Source of the DNA: Molossus alvarezi
Taxonomy: Eukaryota; Chordata; Mammalia; Chiroptera; Molossidae
Length of the DNA stretch: 64,000 nucleotides
NCBI GenBank assembly: GCA_037176705.1
Contig: CM073886.1
Location: 124,898,001-124,962,000, forward strand
Direction of reading: 5' to 3'
Positions 57,918 to 64,000 of the stretch are shown here, piece by piece. The translations under genes and the position numbers were made by a program. The notes beneath the pieces are model-generated. The model saw nothing but the letters and a program-made list of their open reading frames with translations, had not been told where the DNA came from and ran no database searches. Position 1 is the first letter of the stretch. Each line of letters opens with the position of its first letter.

Positions 57918-58420
57918 TCAGTTTCCCAGTGCTGCTGTGAACACTTACCTCGAACTTAGTGGCTTCAAACAACACAAATTTATTCTCTGACAGTGCGCTG
58001 GGTCAGAAGTCTGGCACAGGCCTCACTGGGCTAAACTCAACATGTAGCAAGGTTGCAATCCTTCCTGGAGGCTCTAGGGGAAGAATCTGTTGTCTTTTCT
58101 CTTCCAGCTTCTAGAAGGTAACCATAATCCTAGGCGTGTGGCCATCCTTTCGTAAAGCCTGCCATGGCTGGTCACATCTTTCTCATACTTCATGATTCTA
58201 ACACGGACTCTTCTTCCAACTCCCAGTACCACTTTCAGGAACCCTTGTGGCTGTATTGGGCCCACCCAGATAATCCAAGATGACTTCCCAATTTTAAGGT
58301 CAGATGATGAGAAATCTTAATTCCACCTGCAAACTTAATTTCCCTTTACTGTGTAACAAAATATCCACAGGCTCCAAGGATTAGGACATGGGTAACCGTT
58401 ATTCTGCCTACTGTAGTAAA
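57918..58420 (-). mobile_element. LTR/MER-type repeat, antisense
   Basis: Matches a common antisense mammalian repeat over its whole length: AGTGGCTTCAAACAACACAA, CTGGAGGCTCTAGGGGAAGA, CTTCCAGCTTCTAGAAGG, ATTGGGCCCACCCAGATAAT, TTTTAAGGTCAGATGATGAG, TAATTCCACCTGCAAACTTA and a CCAAGGATTAGGACATGG end. It is of the MaLR/MER kind, but I cannot give the exact subfamily. Confidence 0.75.
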
Positions 58421-58484
58421 CACGTGATAGATAAATAGATGATACATACTACAGCTTCTGAAAAGATACAGCCTCTTCCATGGT

Positions 58485-58489
<5 letters not shown>

Positions 58490-58528
<39 letters not shown>
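58490..58528 (+). repeat. (TA)n microsatellite
   Basis: About 19 uninterrupted TA units. Confidence 0.97.
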
Positions 58529-58531
<3 letters not shown>

Positions 58532-58649
58532 AAAGATAATATTGAAAATCCTCATCTGAAATAGACGTTTTGGATTCCTCTGGCACTGTCGGGAGCCACT
58601 GCAGGACACAAGGAGGTACGGAGGGCAGTCTGTGACTGTGTGCCCTGCG

Positions 58650-58770
58650 GCTGGACTTCCTGGTTTCAGACCCCAGGTCCACTGCTTACACTGTGAGCCT
58701 TCTGCCTCGGTTTCCTCATTCATAGGATGAAGATAGTATTAGTTAACCAGGTTTGCAGTGAGGCTCTGAT
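58650..58770 (+). mobile_element. MIR fragment
   Basis: GGTTTCAGACCCCAGGTCC, CGGTTTCCTCATTCATAGGA and GTTTGCAGTGAGGCTCTGAT fit the MIR core. Confidence 0.55.
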
Positions 58771-59104
58771 GGGCTCCTCCCATTAAGAACTGTGCCAACA
58801 CAACGAACACTCAGCACACGCCGCCTAGTTTGACTCAACTCATACCTGCATGGCTGACACAAAGGAAACTGGACACAAAACTAGAATTATAATCACACAA
58901 TTGTACCAAACTACATTTTATTAATCTTTGGAAAATCTTCCCACTGTTTCTAGGAAAGAGCCAAAAAGATGGCTAATTTAACTCTCTAGATTTATTATGC
59001 TAAAGAATTGTCCAATGCACAAAGCTCAAAGCCAATCACAGGAGCACATGGTAGTTCAACACTAAGCATTATCTAAAACATAAATATTACACTGCAAATC
59101 TTTT
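58771..59104. other. Single-copy DNA
   Basis: No feature recognised. Confidence 0.35.
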
Positions 59105-59255
59105 GGATTTGCATATAAAATATAGTCAATAATATTGTAATAACTATGCATGGTATCAGATGGGTACTAGTCTTATGGGGTGATCACTTCATAAGTTATA
59201 TAAATGTCTAATCACTATTATGTGTCAACTGTAATCAAAAATTTTAAAAATTTAA
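59105..59255 (+). mobile_element. L1 3' UTR fragment
   Basis: AATATTGTAATAACTATGCA, GGTGATCACTTCATAAG and TGTCTAATCACTATTATGTG are typical L1 3' UTR text. Confidence 0.68.
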
Positions 59256-62200
59256 CCCTTTGGATTTTTACTATTAGAACCTGGTAATAGGCTATCCTTA
59301 GTCCCAAGAAATTACTGCCAAATTGGAATCAGTATATCTGTATCAATTTATTCTCCTTACAAGTATTTTTGCAGTAACTCCACCATATAGTTTAAATCAC
59401 TTGGGAAACTGACAATATCTGAATGTCAACACCGTGGAGAAGCAATGCACACTTGATGTTCTATATCCAATGCTTTATCATGATTATCAAGTGAAATTCA
59501 ATTTCATCTGATCAAATACAGTAATTTCTCTCAATGCACTAAAATGTATAATTAATGAGCAAAGGAGAAATTAAATATGGACTGCCAAGTATACTATTAT
59601 AATCTGATGAAGTCCGGTCTTCAGCCATTCCATTCCTTTCTTAGATCTCTGAGAATGTTCTGAACTCACAGCCTCCTAGTTTAAGTTTTCTATAAGCTAT
59701 TTCCTTTCATGTGAATAACATGGCCAGACTTGATAAAACAATGGGCTTCGTAATATTGGTCTATAGCTCCCTTTTTAAAATATCAAAGTTACAAAGCATA
59801 TTAATTGGTATTGTTATATTTGTTAGGATTTATCATTATAAACAAATCTTAAGTGAAAAACATATTTTTCCTCTTTGCCCAGAAATTGTCCAACACTCTT
59901 GGTTCAGTAAAGAGAGAAGCAGGCTGAGTCTGAACTGAATAAGACACTGTCTAACCACAGCAGAAGTCCTCATTTTGAGTGGCTTTAGATCGGGTTGATT
60001 TATTTGGTCAAAGTGAGGTTTTGATGAGATTTTGAAAGCACCTGAATTTATTCATTCATTTAAGAATGATTAAGTGATACTAAGTGTCAGACACTGTTCT
60101 AGGAACTGGTGATAGCATAGCTCAAGGCCTGGCCAAGGAAATGTGTCATCAGGATTCCAAATATCGGGCCAAAGCTGAAAGCAAGCACTTGAGAGCAGCT
60201 GCAACGGCTGTTGGCGAGGAAGAAAAAATGCCGCGTTCCGGGAGCATGGACGCCAACGAACTCTGCAAAGACAGGGTCATTATTCAAAGATCTGCTGTTC
60301 AGTAATTGAAATTAATAAAAATGTTGAAGATGAGGAAAAGATACAGAGCCCATAAGAGAGGACCTAAGAAAATATTGAGAGAAAGTAGTTGGAAAATAGA
60401 AAAACAACGCTTGAGCAAACCAGAAACCAGTGATGAACAAAAGCCTTTGGAGAAGCACGTCTGATGACTCCATGTTGTCAGTCTCATCCGACGGTGTTTA
60501 TAGAAAGGGAAAGAGTGATGAGCTTGGGATTGTTTCCCCTCATATTCCAATCAATAGAAATTTCCTTTTCGCAATGAGACTTTAAACAATTAGGGAAACA
60601 TCTTGGTTTCCAGCTAATGGATTTAATAGTGATTGCCATTTCAGGAAAAGCACTTCACCCAACTGCAGGCAAGCCAAAGGTAGAGAGGGGAGCAGAAAAA
60701 GCATAAACTGTACTAAAGGCCCTCACAGCTGGCCTTGAGTCACTGTGAAAATATTGTCCTTCCTCTTATAATCCCTCAAAGACCAGGGCTTGCTTGCTTT
60801 CAGGATGGGAATGTGCTGGCCGAAGAACGACTGTTTCAGCACCGGAGCACTGGGGAGCTAGGCGGTCTGTTTACTGTGCCCATGCCAGGCATTCCTGAGC
60901 TCTGCAAGCTGTCCTGGAGAAAATACACAGATCGCGGAGGTTCGTGTGCTTGGATACCAGTTTCTAGTTAATGACATGTTGCAGCCTCCCACAGTTTCTC
61001 CTCCTGCTCATCATCCTAGGACCGCTGAAAATTTTCTTGGACACTCAGTCTTCACCAGGGAGCAAGGTTGGGCAGAGAAAGGACAAATAACCTGGGTTAC
61101 CAACTATTTGGCCACAGATATCTTGATAACTATAAATAATCTGCTACATCGGGGCCTGCTTTTCCAGAATTCACCCTCACAATTGCCTACACCAGTGCTA
61201 TGTTATTCTAACTATATTGAAATATGTTCTTGTGTTATACGAGCATCAATAGTTCAACTGACCCGCAAATGTCAGCATATTGAAATTTGTTCCAAATACT
61301 GATGCTAATATGATATAGGAGGATGATAATTAAGCTTGGATAATTTTATGGATTACAGATAATTGGCATTGAACTAATAAGGCACATTTATGCATTATGT
61401 ATTTGCTAAATTAATTTCATGTTCAGTTTCTTAACATAATATCAAGTGTATTCTCTATTGATTTTGTTATTCGATTATGCCATTTGCTATGTGAGTAAAT
61501 TGTCCTTTTAATTATAGTGTAAGAGTTCTGTAGCGTGAAATTAAAAGTTATGAAAAGTGGACTGCAATATACAATCCCTTTTAGACTATTCAATCAGATA
61601 GAAATATTTTTAACCACAAGTAACAGAGAACTTGACTAGTGGGCTTAAACTACAAGGACAGTACTTAACAAGAAGACCAGAGAGAAGCCATCCCGAGACT
61701 GAATCAGAGGCCAGTGATGTCATCAAGGATGCAGGCTTATCTTCTGCTCCCCATCCTTGATATGTATTCAATTATTTTCCAAAACAAGATCACAAGTCCA
61801 TCCAGACAAGTCACTGGCAAGGAGCAACAAGACTGTCATAATCACATTACACCAAATATGATTTTGACCCAGAGGCTGGGCACCTTGGCACGGAAGATAC
61901 GCAGCTGTCAGAGTCTGCAGCAAGTGCGGCCCCTTCTGAACCCGAGCAGAGAGCGGAGATCCTGCTATAAAGCTAAATGGTGGGTGGGAGAAAGCAAAGC
62001 CGGGAGACCCCCAATGGATTCATGGAACCCACTTGTGTCTTCTGATTGCAATGTATAAATTAAGGTGCAAAACTGCCGTTCTCTGGAGCATCGTCTCAAT
62101 CCATGGAGATTTTGCTTTCCAACAATTGTCAACAATTTGGCTCAAATAAACTCACAAAAAAATCATCAAAAAAAACAAAAACTAAAGCTAAACAGTGACT

Positions 62201-64000
62201 TTGCGTGTCTTGCAGATCAGAATCAAAGTTGAAGAGAAAAGACGATTATTGGCTTTGGCATGTGAGTGTCCCCATGGATTTTTCTCCAAGTCAGCAGGTC
62301 TTCTCATGGATAGAGAGGCACCACCTCTAATGTCAAGAAACAGATGCTACTGTCCACTCTCACCAGCTGGGATTAGGCAAAGAGGGGAGGCAAATAGACA
62401 AGCAGCAGAGAACAGCTTCATTTTTGCAGTTGGAAACTGCAAAAAACTAAGTCTTAGGTCTTAAAAGTTTTATAGATAATGTTTTCTTCTAGTAACTGTC
62501 CGTCAGCCTTATCCAGCTCTCACTTATAGCATAATCAATAGCCAAAGAGTCCCTGCCCTGTACTCCATGTCCCACCAAGACTGTCCTGGAGAGGCCACAA
62601 GAGCTCTGAGGTCGGAACATGGTCAACTCCAAGGTCAAAGCACTTAGGAACAACATCTCCCGCCCTCCCCACCATCAGATCTTTGTGACCTGATATCTCT
62701 TTTTTAAAAAGGTCAAACATCTGGGTTAAATCATGGTCCTACGAAGTACACATAGATTGCAAACTGATTCAAAAACTGTTTTAGGGCATAAAATCTGGCA
62801 GGCTTCCCTACTGAGAAGAGCCTTCCAGATCTGCAGTCAGAATGTACTAAAGGGAAAGAAAACGCAGTATGAAATTAAAGCTATAATCTACTTAAGTGGA
62901 AACAATACTATCTGTTCATGATTGCCATTCCCATCACCAGTTGAATTAGCCCAAGTCCCAGACTGCACGACACCAAGCTAGAAGCTTCCAGCGACTTCAG
63001 ACTGATCTTCAGCAGTGTTTGCAGAAGGAGGAGGGATCGTTCCCGAGCGGGCGGCAGCAGCAAGCCTTTCGGGACGCTGCTTGAATTTCACAGGTCTCAG
63101 TTTCCTCATCTATAGAATTGTGAAGAGAAAGTATGTTACAGAGTTGGAATGGGCCCAAGTCAAATAAAATAAAAACTACTCATTAGTTGTCATATTGATA
63201 AATCAGGGTAAGTTCTTCTTAAGAAGATCTTAAATGTATGGGGCACTAAATAAAATAAATGTGCAGGGAACGAAAAGCCAAGAGAAGGATCTTCTTATGA
63301 TACATTTTGATGCCAGTTTATCTTTTTTCCAATGCAGTGGCTTTTATCCAGATTGTCATAGTAGCCCATAAGACTTGTTAACTACAAATTATGGACATTT
63401 CATATATTTGGAGAAACCAAAGATAAAAATGGCATAAATCCCAGTGCAAGTCTGTAAGCCAAATGTGAGTAGACAAATTTGGATATGAAGCCTGATATTC
63501 AAAATAAATCACTGAACTTTAAGCCAATGCTCGGGAATTTAAGTATTAAACTATTTGGCACCTAATTTGCTTGTCCTTTTCATACACATCAACCAGGGAT
63601 ATAATCAATGCATCGTGGGGAAAACTGGATGAATACCTTGTCCCATTTTCTATGTTTCTCTTATTCTCTAACTTTTGGTCTTTATCTCAGTTTCTGTCTC
63701 TGTAGCACACAAATGCCATCCTAAATACATGTGCACGTATACATACATGCGCACACACACATACACACACGTGGGTTAATGAGCCAGGCAATGATTCAGA
63801 GAGGTGAGGACAGGGGACAAACAGATCATGCCAAGACAGGCGAGTCCCAAAGCAATCTAGTGACAGTTACCTCCCTGCAGTTAAAGCCCCCATGTACGTA
63901 AATGTACGTTTGAGTGAACAATGTACTCTTATTTTCTGCTACCCTTGGTGTTCATTTTAGTCTTCAAGAAACAGGCAGGTGGGGAGGGAAGACAATTTCT
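59256..64000. other. AT-rich single-copy DNA to the window end
   Basis: Weak MIR traces at about 60040-60110 and 63090-63130, a possible old interspersed repeat beginning near 61590, and a (CA)-rich stretch at 63728-63770. Open frames (for example 60946-61302 and 61714-62058) have no recognisable domains. No exon or RNA gene was identified. Confidence 0.35.

Overview
The window is non-coding nuclear DNA from a mammal, almost certainly a microbat (Yangochiroptera). The main evidence is at least 18 tRNA-derived VES SINEs: Pol III A/B-box head, a CT-rich middle, a GGTGAGGAT-type end before the A tail, and target-site duplications (TSDs). VES SINEs are a bat family. A SPIN-type hAT element at 24972-25196 fits vespertilionoid bats, where these horizontally acquired transposons are known. 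No Helibat-like Helitron was recognised, so the family within bats stays open. There is no bacterial-style gene organisation, and no rRNA, functional tRNA or CRISPR array was found. No intact protein-coding gene or convincing host exon was recognised.

Layout. 1-1.9 kb: unrecognised single-copy sequence. 2.1-7.8 kb: one decayed plus-strand L1, split by two VES copies and by a processed pseudogene of CUTC (minus strand), which itself carries a younger VES. 8.0-8.55 kb: probable antisense LTR/MER-type repeat. 9.79-11.0 kb: processed pseudogene of NDUFA9 (complex I subunit), minus strand. 12-20 kb: MIR, LTR and L1 remnants, a 29-bp minisatellite (14.53-14.75 kb) and a possible unidentified retrocopy ending in an A tract at 18.45 kb. 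20.298-20.878 kb: a CpG-dense minisatellite of 33 units built on GACGTCTCAGCGTG. 21-34 kb: L1, SPIN, MER5-like, MIR, MaLR LTR, and a repeat-poor stretch (33.45-34.45 kb) that may be regulatory. 34.4-40.6 kb: young TE cluster with two non-autonomous hAT elements, a nested L1/hAT/VES stack, several VES copies and a pair of adjacent hairpins (39.40-39.47 kb). 41.7-44.9 kb: GC-rich degenerate ~20-bp minisatellite, then an unclassified ~1.5-kb block. 45.4-46.6 kb: L2 split by a VES. 47-64 kb: mostly single-copy AT-rich sequence with sparse old repeats, six further SINE/L1 insertions at 50.8-54.2 kb, two (TA)n runs, an antisense LTR-like repeat at 57.9-58.4 kb and AT-rich stretches that could be conserved non-coding elements.

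No operon or pathway is encoded. The two recognisable genes are dead L1-mobilised mRNA copies. All homology calls are from memory of family consensus sequences, without a database search, and TE boundaries are approximate unless TSDs are quoted.
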